NCBI RefSeq assembly: GCF_921293095.1
Contig: NC_060254.1
Span: forward strand, 111,872,917-111,936,916
Length of the DNA stretch: 64,000 nt
Reading direction: 5' to 3'
Source: Ischnura elegans
Taxonomy: Eukaryota; Arthropoda; Insecta; Odonata; Coenagrionidae
The translations under genes and the position numbers were made by a program. The notes beneath the pieces are model-generated. The model saw only the letters and a program-made list of their open reading frames with translations. It made no database searches and was not told where the DNA came from. Of the stretch, positions 1 to 11,425 are shown piece by piece. Numbering within the stretch: the stretch's first letter is position 1; every line of letters starts with the position of its first letter.

Positions 1-166
1 AAAATGTATTCAGCCTGTAATGGACAGGTTTCCTAATATTGAAACCTTAAGAATGTTAAACACGTGACTAATAAGACTGTAGCGTCCTGTCTTATGTAAT
101 CTGCTTGTTACGTACAAGATACAATTTCTTGCTACAATGAAATGTTTATATACTTAATTATTACAG

Positions 167-273
167 GAGCAGTGCAGGAGAGCATGACCGCTGAAAAAGA
201 TGTGGAGGTTGCCATCCAAAACTGGCTAAGGCACGCCAAGGAGCGGTTGCAGGGGAAGAAGAAAATTAAATAA
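167..273 (+). CDS. last coding exon of an unrecognised host gene
   Basis: A clean acceptor (TTATTACAG, ending at 166) opens a 35-codon frame ending at a TAA at 271-273, followed about 40 nt later by AATAAA. The peptide contains VEVAIQNWLRHAKERLQ and a lysine-rich end (GKKKIK), so it is helical and basic. The frame has a 2-nt phase at the acceptor. I do not recognise the protein; the rest of the gene lies upstream of the window. Acceptor, stop and poly(A) signal in the right order make a real terminal exon more likely than a chance frame. Confidence 0.55.
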
Positions 274-314
274 TATGTATGTAGTTTCTTGCATTGTATT
301 ATTTTAAGAAGCCA

Positions 315-320
315 AATAAA
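315..320 (+). terminator. poly(A) signal AATAAA
   Basis: Canonical AATAAA 42 nt after the stop of the terminal exon at 167-273, followed by a TG-rich stretch as expected for cleavage and polyadenylation. Confidence 0.6.
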
Positions 321-404
321 TGTTGTGCATGGAATTGATGCCTTATTTATTTAAATTCTTGTCTGGACCTATTATTTATTTGTATCGAACAAAATGCAAT
401 CCTA

Positions 405-585
405 ACCTAAACGTGTCCTGAAGGTGTCCGGAGCGGACACTTTCAGGACGTCCGTAGGCCACCTTTTTTACTGACATGCGGACTTGCAGCGGACATACTT
501 TGGCATGAATTCGCACGTCCGTAGGACGTCCATAGGCCACTTGGCGGACAATCACCGGATGTCCGAAAGGTGTCCGTGTGCTGTG
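405..585. repeat. GTCCG-rich palindromic repeat
   Basis: Contains a 16-bp hairpin (GTCCTGAAGGTGTCCG, 3-nt loop, near-exact reverse complement) at about 411-446, then two copies of GGACGTCC(G/A)TAGGCCAC near 443 and 524, and more GTCCG motifs. The frame across this stretch is a by-product of the repeat and not a gene. Probably a small non-autonomous DNA element, but its ends are not resolved. Confidence 0.45.
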
Positions 586-654
586 TGGGTATGCAATCAA
601 TTCACTCAGGGGTAGGTACATTAAGGGCACAAATTTTGTTCACTTGCGCTAGCG

Positions 655-757
655 GCAAAATGAAAGTTCACTGCATGTAGGTAGTTTCCTTGCAAATGCA
701 GCTATACAAAACTTTCAATTCCTGTCAACAATTACTCTACATACGTTGCCTGCCTAA
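655..757 (+). repeat. dispersed repeat, inverted relative at 61555-61665
   Basis: This stretch (TTCCTTGCAAATGCAGCTAT..., TTTCAATTCCTGTCAACAAT...) reappears in reverse complement at 61555-61665. In this copy the repeat is interrupted at TAA 755-757 by the MITE at 758-1811 and resumes after it. The uninterrupted relative therefore serves as an empty-site control. Confidence 0.6.
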
Positions 758-1811
758 TGCCTTGTCTACACTACACACTTAACTTAAGTGACTTCACTTA
801 AATATAATCTTAAATGTGGTGCGGTAGCTACACTTGAGCTTTAAGTCGACTTCAGCACCGTGATTGTCTATATCGGGAAACAGTTATGTTGACAGATGAA
901 GGTCTAGGAGAGCAATTAGTGATTCTTTGATCCAAAGCGACTGTTATTTGAAATAAACTTCCAAACTCCGTGAATTAACCATTTTGGATTCAGAAGGTTA
1001 AGAGGAAAGACCGATTTCAGTTCCTGAGGGAACGATATATGGCGAGAGGTGATGGAGCCAGAGAAATTTAGAATTACTGAGCGTGACTTCGTGGAATGAC
1101 ATATTCATAACGTAAACAAAAACACTTATTGCTAGTCAAATTCCACTGCTTTATTAAAACCATTGATGTTAAATTTCAACCATTAATTCCTCCCACGTCC
1201 AATGAAATCGCCACATCCTATCTTCCTCGGCATCCCTAGGACTAACATTAAAGCCCTATGCAATAGTTTCAATAACAGTGTGTGGGAAGTTACTGAGTGC
1301 ATTCGTTTACGTTATTTTCGATTATGACACCATGGAAAATAAACTGTTTTACCGGGTCCTCTGCCGTCGTCTCATTGTCAGTCTTAAAATTCCTTAAAAC
1401 GTTTCTAAGTTATATAAATCGAGTTTCACCGTGAGCAACAGGCATAGCAATGAGTTTTCACGGAAATAAAACCAACAATAAGATGAGAAACACTACAAAA
1501 TAAATTCGTCGAATTAATATCCCCAACACTAGAAATTAACTAACGAAATAGAACGCTCAATAACCACATCATACAATACAGCACAACTTAGAACATATTC
1601 AACGGGATGATGGTGAGATGGGTATTTATGTACCATTTACAACACATGAAGAGCTTCAACCGTGCGGAAACAGTTGCCTACGCAATTTAAGTTGGGTTCT
1701 AAGATGACTTAAGTGGAGGTGTACTTAAATGAAGCTGGTGACACCTACACTACCAACTTAAATACAGAGCCAACTTAAGTAGTCACTTAAGTTACTAGTG
1801 TAGACCCGGCA
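758..1811. mobile_element. Harbinger-type MITE, 1054 bp, TAA target duplication
   Basis: Terminal inverted repeats: left TGCCTTGTCTACACTAC, right (reverse complement) TGCCGGGTCTACACTAG, both continuing into AACTTAAGTGACT. The element is flanked by TAA at 755-757 and 1812-1814; a 3-bp TAA/TTA duplication is the hallmark of PIF/Harbinger transposons. No transposase-like frame is present, so the copy is non-autonomous. The related repeat near 61556 reads straight across the insertion point. Confidence 0.8.
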
Positions 1812-2141
1812 TAACGTGAATAATGGATTTTATGTCGCCTTGATCCATCCGGAAGCTTCATGCACAACATAGGCCATTTCAAAATAAGGAATAACCTTGG
1901 CAAATGTCCAGTCGGCATGCAGAGTGCTCAGCTTGGCATCGAGGGTACAGGCCAGCCGTACAGGGCGTACAGGCTTGTTTCGTCATCACCTCTATTTCAA
2001 GATGGCCGACCGTTTTTGGCGGCGTTTAAAATTGTTCGAATTTTGATTGCTAATAATTCCATCATTACTTTTTCAACGCATCTGTCATCCATCCCAATCA
2101 AAATTAAATTACATCAGAAGTGATATACATTCGTTTTTTTA

Positions 2142-2798
2142 GACCGTTCTGATAGGCTTGAACAACCCTATTACAAGCCTTGTGATGAAGTGTGCCCGAG
2201 GCACAAACGCAGACTACGGTTTAAGAAAGTGTTACCTGAATCTGTTTCCATGCAATACGCTGATATAAGTGCTGTCAGTGAAAATGCTCCAGATGTGCAT
2301 GTTCCGGAGACATCTAAAGAATGCAATATGTCACAGTGTAGTCACGCGGAATACATCGAGACGACTGACGTATTGATGGATAGAACTGAGCCTGTTACAG
2401 ATTCGGAAGATTCAGATGGAGAAGCAGGTTTCGATTTCGAAAATTTCAAGGCCCAGTTAGCCGTTTGGGCAGGAAGTGATAGCATTACTCAAAGTAAAGT
2501 GAATGATCTTCTTAAAATTTTAAAATCGCACCCTGATTTATCCGAGTTACCTTCGGATTGCAGGTCCCTGTTAAACACACTTCGTAAAACTCTAATAGGA
2601 ACCGTTGGCAGTGGGCAGTATACTCATCTAGGTATACAGCGATTGTTGGAAATAGCATGTGCCGGTTCAGATGTGCTGGTGACATCAGACTGTGATTGGG
2701 GGCTACAGTTCAATATTGACGGTTTGCCCATTGCTAAAAGTAGTGGCAGCCAAGTGTGGCCTATTCTAGTGGGAATTGTCGTATTTCCCTTGGATTGA
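2142..2798 (+). pseudogene. fragment of a transposase-like ORF (unclassified family)
   Basis: An open frame of about 200 codons with an acidic stretch (TDSEDSDGEAGFDFENFKAQ) and, near the end, a segment reading FNIDGLPIAKSSGSQVWPIL. The combination of a basic N-terminus, acidic linker and 'DGLP(L/I)xKSSxxQxWPI' motif is one I associate with uncharacterised transposon-derived ORFs in arthropods. It stops just after that motif at 2798, where a repetitive region begins, so the catalytic part is missing. Assignment rests on motif memory only; it may be an N-terminal relic or an exon of a domesticated gene. The frame stays open upstream of the first Met at 2190. Confidence 0.45.
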
Positions 2799-2799
2799 T

Positions 2800-3620
2800 C
2801 CATTTGTAGCTGCCCTGTCGATTTCTGAAACAACAATGCCTGTTCGCTGTCCGTTTGAAGTCTGTTGATAGCCTGTTGGAGATAAGTGAACAGAGTATAA
2901 ACAGCCAACGAACAATCTCGGGTCACTCACAAGTAGGAACAAAACTTACGAACAGCCTACCAACAGTTTGTACTCTGTTTGCAGCTTGTTCCTTAACAGG
3001 CAGGCAACAAGCATTTCGGGAACAATAGTGAACAAGCTTTTAACAGGCAGGGGCCGGTTAGTAGTATGTTTCACCGAACAGGGAATGAACAGACAACACT
3101 GTACAAACACTAAACACCCTATCGATTTACGTAAAAATGATGCGTGTTCGCTGTCAGTTTGGAACCTTTTGGAGATTTTGAGAACAGATTATGAACAACG
3201 TACGAACAATTGTTTTAAGTTTCGGAATTTGGACAACAATTTGGATTAATCCAAATTTAATTGAGTACAAGGAAGTTTGATTGAATCCAAAGAAAATATC
3301 ATCTACTTAAACAGTAATTATATACGGTTGATTTCATTATCACGATTACCATCAACCACGGATGACGGTTATTGAAGTGAGCACGCAAATTATATTAGCT
3401 ATCTGCTCGGCTTACGCACGTTAAATACTTTACTTCGCCAATTACAGGCAGGGGCCGTATGTTTCAGCCAAAGAGTATGTACTCTGTGGTTTCAGCGGAC
3501 TGGGAACGAACAGACAACAGTGAACGGACAGTCAACAGGCAAGGGCCGGTTCATAGTCCGTTTCACGGTACAGGGTACGAACAGAAAACAGTGAACAGCT
3601 AGTGAACAGGTTCTCAACAA
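2800..3620. repeat. degenerate direct-repeat region (GGGCCG / GAACAGACAACA units)
   Basis: Similar units recur in the same orientation: TGTTCGCTGTC(C/A)GTTTG at about 2842 and 3144, and ACAGGCA(G/A)GGGCCG followed by a GTTTCA...GAACAGA(C/A)AACA block at about 3040, 3445 and 3535. Spacing is irregular and units diverge, so this is an old repetitive stretch of unknown class with no credible coding frame. Confidence 0.4.
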
Positions 3621-3629
3621 GGACGGAAA

Positions 3630-4355
3630 GATAGCGTGGTGCTGCCACCTACCTATAGAAGATAGCAAACGCAAACAATGACGCCAATAACCGATACCGT
3701 TATCCGGAGAGTTTACGAGCACATGTCGACTGTGTTGTGGTGAAGTTGTTGGTTGTGGAGAAAACAGTTATTTATTTGAGTATTATTTAACCTGTGCTAA
3801 ATGCCCGCAGTGACGAATTAAGTAAATCGTGCATCCATTCAGTGATAGTGAAAGTCGTGAAGTGATATTTGTTCTTGAGTGTGTTTATTTAATAATTTAT
3901 TGTGTCTCTTAAATTTTTGAGCAAGTACAGAGATTTGTATTGTATTTGTATTATGCGTATGTGCGTTACGTCGCCAATAAGAATCGACAAACATTGTCAG
4001 AGGACTGTCTTTCTTGTAGGTTTGTTTGTGAGAAGTGAAATCATCGTGTGTGCCGTTCATAAAATTATCCTGCAGATCAGATTCATGCATAGTGTGTGGT
4101 GTATTTTGTGTTATATTTTGATCAACTATAGTTAGAAATTATTTTATTAGTGTTAAGAAACTGTGGTAGTTTCGCCTTCCCAAATATTTTCATGACACTG
4201 CTTCCTTCATTTTTGCAATCTAATTTACTCATCTAGGAATTCACAATTAAAATAGAATATGAAATGATAATATGGATAGCAGTCAGCGTTACCAATGCTC
4301 TTCGCAGATGAGGCAGTATTTATTCGATTATTCAAAGTGATTTATTACATCCATT
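3630..4355. other. AT-rich spacer, nothing assigned
   Basis: No motif-bearing frame, no terminal repeats and no RNA gene recognised. Short opposing frames here have no resemblance to known families. Confidence 0.4.
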
Positions 4356-4364
4356 GATTGAGTC

Positions 4365-4560
4365 TTTCCGATCATGATTCCTTTTGAGTCTTTTCAATCA
4401 TGACTCCTTTGAGTCTTTTCGATCATAGTGATTGAATCTTGATTTGAGTTTTTTCGATCATAGTGATTGAATCTTGATTTGAGTCTTTTCGATCATATAG
4501 TGATTGAATCTTGATTTGAGTCTTTTCGATCATAGTGATTGAATCAATTGATTGAATCAC
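4365..4560 (+). repeat. tandem repeat, unit about 35-38 bp
   Basis: Four to five imperfect copies of a unit built from TTGAGTCTTTTCGATCATAG and TGATTGAATCTTGAT. Related sequence (ATGATTGAATCACTAAAATGATCGAC) continues after the MITE that ends at 5948, so that MITE landed inside or at the edge of this tandem array. Confidence 0.75.
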
Positions 4561-4568
4561 TTATGTGA

Positions 4569-5948
4569 TGCCCCGTTTACACCACGATCGTCGCGACGTT
4601 GATCGCGACTACTGCACGTCTACACGTCTAAAAGTTACCATCGTAACTCAGTGCTGCCCTCGTTGTGGAACTGTGTCAGATAACAACTGACGACGACACT
4701 GCGTGAGAAAATTGAAATCCTGGAAATTAAGAAGCAAAAGAATATTAATGTTTTCATGTGCTAAAACTGAAGCTAGACCGAACTGTCGGTAAAACGTTAA
4801 AGAATATAGGTTTCTTTATGGGAATCTGTCCAAAGTTTAGCAATATTCGTGCGGTAAAGACAGTAGATATGTCTCTTTGCTACGTTCCAAATTGGAATAT
4901 TTTGCTAACTGGTCACTTTATTATAATATCGACTCCATCCGGATTGAACGTGTCCAAAATAAATTTTTCAAATTAAATAATTGCGATTTATTAATCTCTT
5001 TGTCTGATTACATCACTTCATATATTCTTTCCCTAGTTAATTTGAAAACTCTTGCACGACCAAGGATCCTCCAACAAAGGCATATTCCTCTACAAAATTA
5101 TCAATTAATATTTAGATTGTTCCAATCTCCTTTATTAGTAACTTTTAATGGATCCCGTCATAGCTATATAAATCCTCACCTGCTTGTTTTTAATTACCAT
5201 AGGGCAAATTATGTCTTCAACTCCCACCTATGATGAGATAAAACTAACACTAGTCACAACAGTCCGTGAAGTCTTTAAGAAACTAGATTCTTCGAGAGAA
5301 TATGTCAAAACATTCAAGAATATTCACGCATTAAAGACAGTACATATTGCTGTTATAATTTAACTAGAAAAGGCTTAGATTTCGGCTTGATTCGGCACAA
5401 GTATTGATATCTCCATGTCCTCATCTAAATGTTATGGTTATTTCTGGCGAATTTTATTGTGAAATCCTGTATACAATGATTTAATTGGTTAACATTTTGT
5501 GCATGCTTGTTATTTTCCATCATCTGTGAATTATAATGTAAGGATACATGGTTATGGGTTAACCTGTAAATAACGAAATGCATAAAACTGGTATAGTACA
5601 GAATATCCGATATCATTTGGTAAATAGAACATCAGAAAAAAACTTTCCCCTAACGTCCTTCCATTGCCTGCTGAATAATGTCTTCAATCGTTGCCATATA
5701 TCTTTGATATATTAGAGTTATTTATGAAATATCAATTACTGTATCAAGATTGCAACGGCGCGAAAGAATCGTATATGCATCGATCTTCATTTCGATCTCT
5801 TTTTTTCTTGGCACACTAGCGCTAACCATCGTAAGTTCGGCAGTGTTAGGTACTAAGGCCTACGATGGTAACTCTGCGCGTCTACACGACGTTTTGAGGT
5901 TACGATCGTACGGATCAACGTCGCGACGATCGTGGTGTAAACGGGGCA
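4569..5948 (+). mobile_element. Harbinger-like non-autonomous element, copy A (1380 bp)
   Basis: Ends are TGCCCCGTTTACACCACGAT and its reverse complement, with the inverted homology continuing about 45 bp, and 3-bp TGA duplications at 4566-4568 and 5949-5951. The body carries a piece of a non-LTR reverse transcriptase C-terminus (4877-5233). Copy B lies 55 bp away in opposite orientation. No transposase is encoded. Confidence 0.75.
4877..5233 (+). pseudogene. captured non-LTR reverse transcriptase C-terminal fragment
   Basis: The frame reads YYNIDSIRIERVQNKFFKLN and then LSLVNLKTLARPRILQQRHI, matching the region after the RT fingers in LINE ORF2 proteins (usually 'W.P.Y..DI.SIERVQ..F.K'). 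It begins and ends without the rest of the RT and lies wholly inside copy A. The same piece is present in inverted copy B (6655-6888, minus), so it was captured before the element duplicated. Confidence 0.55.
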
Positions 5949-6003
5949 TGACTCGAGTCAAAATGATTGAATCACTAAAATGATCGACTTTGCCCATCAC
6001 TAG

Positions 6004-7316
6004 TGTAGACGCGCAGAGTTACCATCGTAGGCCTTAGTACCTAACACTGCCGAACTTACGATGGTTAGCGCTAGTGTGCCAAGAAAAAAGAGATCGAAAT
6101 GAAGATCGATGCATATACGATTCTTTCGCGCCGTTGCAATCTTGATACAGTAATTGATATTTCATAAATAACTCTAATATATCAAAGATATATGGCAACG
6201 AATGAAGACATTATTGAGCAGGTAATGGAAGGACGTGATGGGAAAGTTTTTTCTGATGTTCTATTTACCAAATGATATCGGATATTCTATACTATACCAG
6301 TTTTATGCATTTCTTTATTTACAGGTTAACCCATACCCATGTATCCTTACATTATACTTCACAGATGATGGAAAATAACAAACATGCACAAAATGTTAAC
6401 CAATTAAATCATTGTATAAAGGATTTCACAATAAAATTCGCCAGAAATAACCATAACATTTAGATGAGGACATGGAGATATCAATACTTGTGCCGAATCA
6501 AGCCGAAATCTAAGCCTTTTCTAGTTAAATTATAACAGCAATATGTACTGTCTTTAATGCGTGAATATTCTTGAATGTTTTGACATATTCTCTCGAAGAA
6601 TCTAGTTTCTTAAAGACTTCACGGACTGTTATGACTAGTTTTAGTTTTATCTCATCATAGCTGGGAGTTGAAGGCATAATTTGCTCTATGGTAATTAAAA
6701 ACAAGCAGGTGGGGATTTATATAGCTATGACGGGATCCATTAAAAGTTACTAATAAAGGAGATAGGAACAATCTAAATATTAATTGATAATTTTGTAGAG
6801 GAATATGCCTTTGTTGGAGGATCCTTGGTCGTGCAAGAATTTTCAAATTAACTAGGGAAAGAATATATGAAGTGTTGTGATTAGACAAAGAGATTAATAA
6901 ATCGTAATTATTTAATTTGAAAAAATTATTTTGGACACGTTAAATCCGGATTGAGTCGATATTATAATAAAGTGACCAGTTAGCAAAATATTACAATTTG
7001 GAACGTAGCAAGGAGACATATCTACTGTCTTAACCGCATGAATATTGCTAAACTTTGGACAGATTCCTATAAAGAAACCTACATTCTTTAACGTTTTACC
7101 GACAGTTCGGTCTAGCTTTAGTTTTAGCACATGAAAACATTAATATTCTTTTGCTTCTTAATTTCCAGGATTTCAATTTTCTCACGCAGTGTCGTCGTCA
7201 GTTGTTATCTGACACCATTCGCCAACGAGGGCAGCACTGAGTTACGATGGTAACTTGACGTGTAAACGTGCAGTAGTCGCGATCAACGTCGCGACGATCG
7301 TGGTGTAAACGGGGCA
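6004..7316 (-). mobile_element. Harbinger-like non-autonomous element, copy B, end-truncated
   Basis: Reverse complement of copy A over almost its full length with few differences. The outer end (7316) is intact, TGTAAACGGGGCA. The inner end starts within the element at TGTAGACGCGCAGAG and lacks roughly the last 60 bp and its terminal repeat. A and B together form a 2.7-kb inverted repeat with a spacer of about 55 bp. Confidence 0.7.
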
Positions 7317-7439
7317 ATACAAACTTTATTGTGATGTTGTAATATTGTTTCCTTCGATTCTGTAAGTACAGCATTACTACCACACATGATATAAGCATAG
7401 TTAACAACTTATCCAATATCGTTTATCTTAATCTAGCAA

Positions 7440-7600
7440 TAAGTCGTAATTTCCGCAAATAAAAAGATTGAGAATGACGACAACCACAGACATATACAAT
7501 AGATTGGCAGTGCCTATGTTTTCCTCACGGTGGCGCTGAAGCCGGCCGGCAGAAGAATTTTGCGCAACTAGCCATCTTGCTTTCACCGACCGTTGCTCAT
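7440..7600. repeat. dispersed repeat, inverted relative at 11430-11555
   Basis: Shared segments include ATATACAATAGATTGGCA (inverse at about 11511) and GCCATCTTGCTTTCACCGAC (inverse at about 11450). The stretch is directly upstream of the THAP-like frame at 7666. Confidence 0.45.
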
Positions 7601-7665
7601 GTGCCATTAACACACGTGTATTTGAGAGGCTACTTTTCCTGCTTTTGGAGCTTTTTAAAAGAAGA

Positions 7666-7758
7666 ATGGTGAACCACTGCGTTATGTGGGGGTGCACATT
7701 TAAGTATACTACGAGGGGAAATTTTCCTGGGGGCGAAAATGTGTCTCTACACGCGTAA
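7666..7758 (+). pseudogene. possible THAP zinc-finger N-terminal fragment
   Basis: A 30-codon frame begins MVNHCVMWGCTFKY and ends VSLHA before a stop. THAP domains start with C-x(2-4)-C in just this setting and reach a 'SFH(R/K)FP' motif about 15-20 residues later; here VSLH could be its remnant. The second half (Cys-x2-His) is absent. Short and degenerate, so this is tentative. Confidence 0.25.
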
Positions 7759-7796
7759 ATAATAGATATAAGGAAAGCATGGTTTGCGTTCAGTAA

Positions 7797-9260
7797 AGCC
7801 GATGTCCCACGGTCAAATTTGCGTCAAAATATTTTGATCAAAATTTGATGCAACTGACGCGCACCCTGTCCCACGGTCAAAATTTTGTCCAACTGGCTTT
7901 TGGTCCTATCGTTTGTACAAATCACCGATTTGTACAAATGGATAGGACAGGTTCTAAATTTTCATCCAATTGGATGAAACCAACCAATCACAGGGCCTTT
8001 GACAAAAAAGCATCGCCAAGCGCTGACACACAGGCCAAATACGTTAATCTTATTTATCGTCTGCATGAGTATTTTAATTAATAATTATGTATATTATGGA
8101 CACAAAAATAAACTTTGTTGTATTCCACACAGTATGCATTAAAAACCCAACCGGTTTCCACCTTTTCAGGTCGTTATCTTAATCGTAAACCTCTAGATAA
8201 GGACCTGAAAAGATCGAAACCGGTTGAGTTTTTTCATTAGTATTGTATGGAATACTAAAAGGTTTAGTTTTAAATTTATAATATCACGATACCACGAAGT
8301 GAATTCACAAAACATTATTTCAAATATATATATATGTTCGTGATCGTCTATTTCATCGCCTGGTGTGGCCCTAAAGGTAAATATGAGCAAAAATTTGTCT
8401 TAGTGATAGGCGATGGAAGCTCTCAACTAGGAAATCCGTAATAATCAGTTGATCTTAAATAGAAAGGAAGCGATCTTTAGAATCGCAATACCAGGAGGGA
8501 TGTTTTGGAAATAATAAAAGATTTACTTAAGGTATCGAGGCCGAATTTTACGCTTTATGGAAGGCATACAATGCGAGCGAGCAGCTGGAGAAATGACTAA
8601 TATGAACTGACGATTGTACCTGTGAAACACTACAGCTGCCCGTTTCTATTACTATGATTATAGGATAAGGGCCTTATTTTAGAAACTGCTAGATTAGGAG
8701 AGAAAAATGTGATTTAAATGCACGCTTACAGCACTATTCATAACATCTCCTCAACCACAATGTCCATAATTTATTAATAACATTTTCCTCGCGGGAATAA
8801 ACTGCCTCACGTTTGTATCCTGGCGTTTTATTCTGCCCTCAACCTTCCTGATAAGGGACATGAAAATATATTGACTTGTCGTCAATTATTATCGATAATA
8901 AACGGGAACATCGGCGACCAACTCCTTCTCCAACATTTTTAGCATGCTTATTCCAACGCTTTCATACCCCTTTTCCAGCCAAGGCCAAGTTCAGCATTCC
9001 TTCTGTTTCCTTTTTTTCGCATCTTTAATGTTCAAGAGGCCTGTTCAAACAATTTCGCCTGCTTAAAAAGAAAGAATCCTCCACCTCCACAAGTTTCCTA
9101 GTTGTTCACATAAATATCGTCTTTCGTTTGTTTTTGATCAAAATGAGATGCATCGTGGGACACCCCCAGTCCAGTTGTATCAAAATATTTGCATCAAAAT
9201 TTTTGGACAAAAATTTTGATCAAAATATTTTGACGCAAATTTGACCGTGGGACATCGGCT
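7797..9260. mobile_element. Harbinger-like MITE with AGCCGATGTCCCACGG ends (1464 bp)
   Basis: Left end AGCCGATGTCCCACGGTC and right end its exact reverse complement; inverted homology runs about 55 bp through CAAATTTGCGTCAAAATATT. TAA flanks both sides (7794-7796, 9261-9263). The internal CTGTCCCACGGTC at about 7867 and GGGACACCCCC at about 9160 are subterminal repeats. No transposase. Carries the foldback at 8103-8273. Confidence 0.75.
8103..8273. repeat. foldback with degenerate Penelope-type tails, nested in MITE
   Basis: Left arm (AACTTTGTTGTATTCCACAC..., CCAACCGGTTTCCACC..., TTTTCAGGTCGTTATC) pairs with right arm (GATAAGGACCTGAAAAGATC, GAAACCGGTTGAGTT, TATGGAATACTAAAAGG) around a 17-nt loop. 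The arm plan (CTGA-A-A, short stem, GAAAC, AT-rich spacer, TGTGGAATAC) follows that of the palindromes at 28890 and 57704. The ribozyme-like core is degraded here and the target duplication was not found. Confidence 0.5.
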
Positions 9261-9566
9261 TAATGTCTCCGCTTCCATCTCACAGAGCATGAAAATATTT
9301 TCCAAAGCCTTTTTTTTGCACGTATCGCCACGAAATTTATATCACGTGAAGTGCAGGCTATGCTCTACCTTTTTAAATTTATCGTTGGCAAAATTCACAT
9401 AGTTGTAGAAATAGCATCATGAAACTGTGACACGTTATTTTTGCTGAAATGCAAATTGCTCTCGAAAACAAATTCTAAAGGTGTGTGACGGAAGCGGATA
9501 TTTACCGGAGTTTCTGAAAGCGATATCATTTCAAATGCAGTAGCTTCATATCTCTAGGATCGGTAA

Positions 9567-10014
9567 TTAACCCCTCAAGCGCGGCGGGCATTTATTTAAA
9601 TACCATCCCAGCGGCCGGATGAGATTAAGAAGACTTCACCTTATTGGCATACTATCATTCAATAATTTATATCGTTCATAATATACGATCATTATCATTA
9701 AAATTTTTTGTAAACTTGCATAATGTAGTGCGCTACTATATAATAATTTTTCAAGCGATTTGAATAAATATAGGCGTTGAGTTTTTCGACCGAAGTCGTC
9801 AATGTGCTGGTTTAAAACGGAATTTCATCGAATCATTTTAAAAAATTCTGAAGGCCTAAAGTCGTTATGAATATTTTATTGGAGAGGGAAAGCATTTCTT
9901 CAAAAGATAGAGCAATTTGTTTTAATCTAAAATACAATATCTGGCGGAGAAAAAAAATTATATACAGTAGGTCAGGAAGCGTACTGGGTACGCATGACGG
10001 CGTTGAGGGGTTAA
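9567..10014. mobile_element. piggyBac-type MITE with TTAA duplication
   Basis: Flanked by TTAA at 9567-9570 and 10011-10014, with ends CCCCTCAA...GC and GC...TTGAGGGG. A TTAA target duplication plus a CCC start is the piggyBac signature. Internal inverted homology is short and imperfect. Confidence 0.55.
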
Positions 10015-10020
10015 TAATTA

Positions 10021-10036
10021 TTAACCCCTCAACGCC
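10021..10036. mobile_element. second TTAA-CCCCTCAACGCC end, back to back
   Basis: Only 6 bp after the MITE at 9567-10014 a second TTAACCCCTCAACGCCGT begins in opposite orientation, giving a 34-bp near-perfect palindrome. No matching other end is visible downstream, so this is a solo end of the same family. Confidence 0.45.
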
Positions 10037-10039
10037 GTC

Positions 10040-11425
10040 CGTTAACATGTGCATTCTCTGTCTCGGTGTCTGTGTTTTGATGACGGAATCATCATGATGT
10101 TTTCAGTTGTGTTTTCTGTGTTTACCAAGAAAAGACTTTCTCCAGTTTCCATTATGTCATATACTTTCCGCTGTTGCATTATTACATTGTATCGGAATTT
10201 TATTTCCGTTGTAGTATTATTACTTATTTAGATATGTAGAGCGTGTATTATGCACCTTTAACTCTATCTGGAAACTTAACGAATTTCTTTCAAAAGCATA
10301 AGTTTTGACTTTGTTAATATCTATTGAGTGAAATTCCGAGAAACTGAACGCTTAAATAATGGTTTGCATGTGCTCGCGGTGAAATGACGCGGTCACATTT
10401 ATTATAATTCAACCTTTCCATGTAGCACTTATCAGGTATTTGATCATTTTGTGGCTTCTATATAGAATATGGTGTCTGTTATAATCACTTATCCCGGTAA
10501 GATAGAAATTCTAATTAAAAACGTACCCCCTCATGATGTAAGATTTATATTATAGTCTGCTTCCCCTTCGAATATTATAACAACATGAAACTGATTATTG
10601 ATGATCATGGATCAAATCGTTGAGTTTTTTAAGCCAATAACTTCTTTTCAAGTTCGCAATTGGGTGATCGTGAGGGGAAATCCAAAACACTGCCTATATA
10701 AAATAATGTAAATTATATTTCTGATTCAATCGCATTGACTCTTTACGACCTCAGAAAAGCATTTTACAGCACCAAGCAGCATGCCTTGCTCAGAAAGTTA
10801 GATCATAATGGGTTTAAATAGGTTGAATCAAATTTAATTACGTAATATTTTTGGCCCGATTACTTATGGCAGTGAAAGGTTAGGTAGCATATTGCTTCTA
10901 CGTTTTTCGTCTAATTGACAACTCTAACTGAGCAACAACTCTTTGGCAACAAAAATACAGTAAGTGGAAGCATCAAACCTTTGGAATTTTCGAATTATTT
11001 TGTTTGAATAGTGTGACAATGTCGCTGGTAAATCTAAGGGTGAACAATACCATGTATTCACGATTGTAGGCTACCTTCCTACACTAGCAGACGACGTAGT
11101 TAACCATTTTCCCCATCTGCTACGCCCCTTCTACATTTGGGACACAATATTTTTTTTCGAGATAACTCATGCATATGGATTCCAATTCCATAATATTGAG
11201 CAGGAACCGAATTAGTATTAATCTTAGCTCAGCTTATATTACCAATTTCATAACTTCGTCACGGTGATGTTCCGCTCAAAGATTGGTTAATTTACCACGT
11301 AAGTGTCAAGATCGGTCCCTTTCTTTTTAATTGGATACATCTTAAACGAAAATGACAACGTTTTCTATAGTTCATAGCCTTAATCAATGCGCCATTATCT
11401 TTCACAATGTAATTTTCCTCCAGTT
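10040..11425. other. intergenic, nothing assigned
   Basis: AT-rich sequence with no recognisable coding frame, terminal repeats or RNA gene. Confidence 0.4.
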
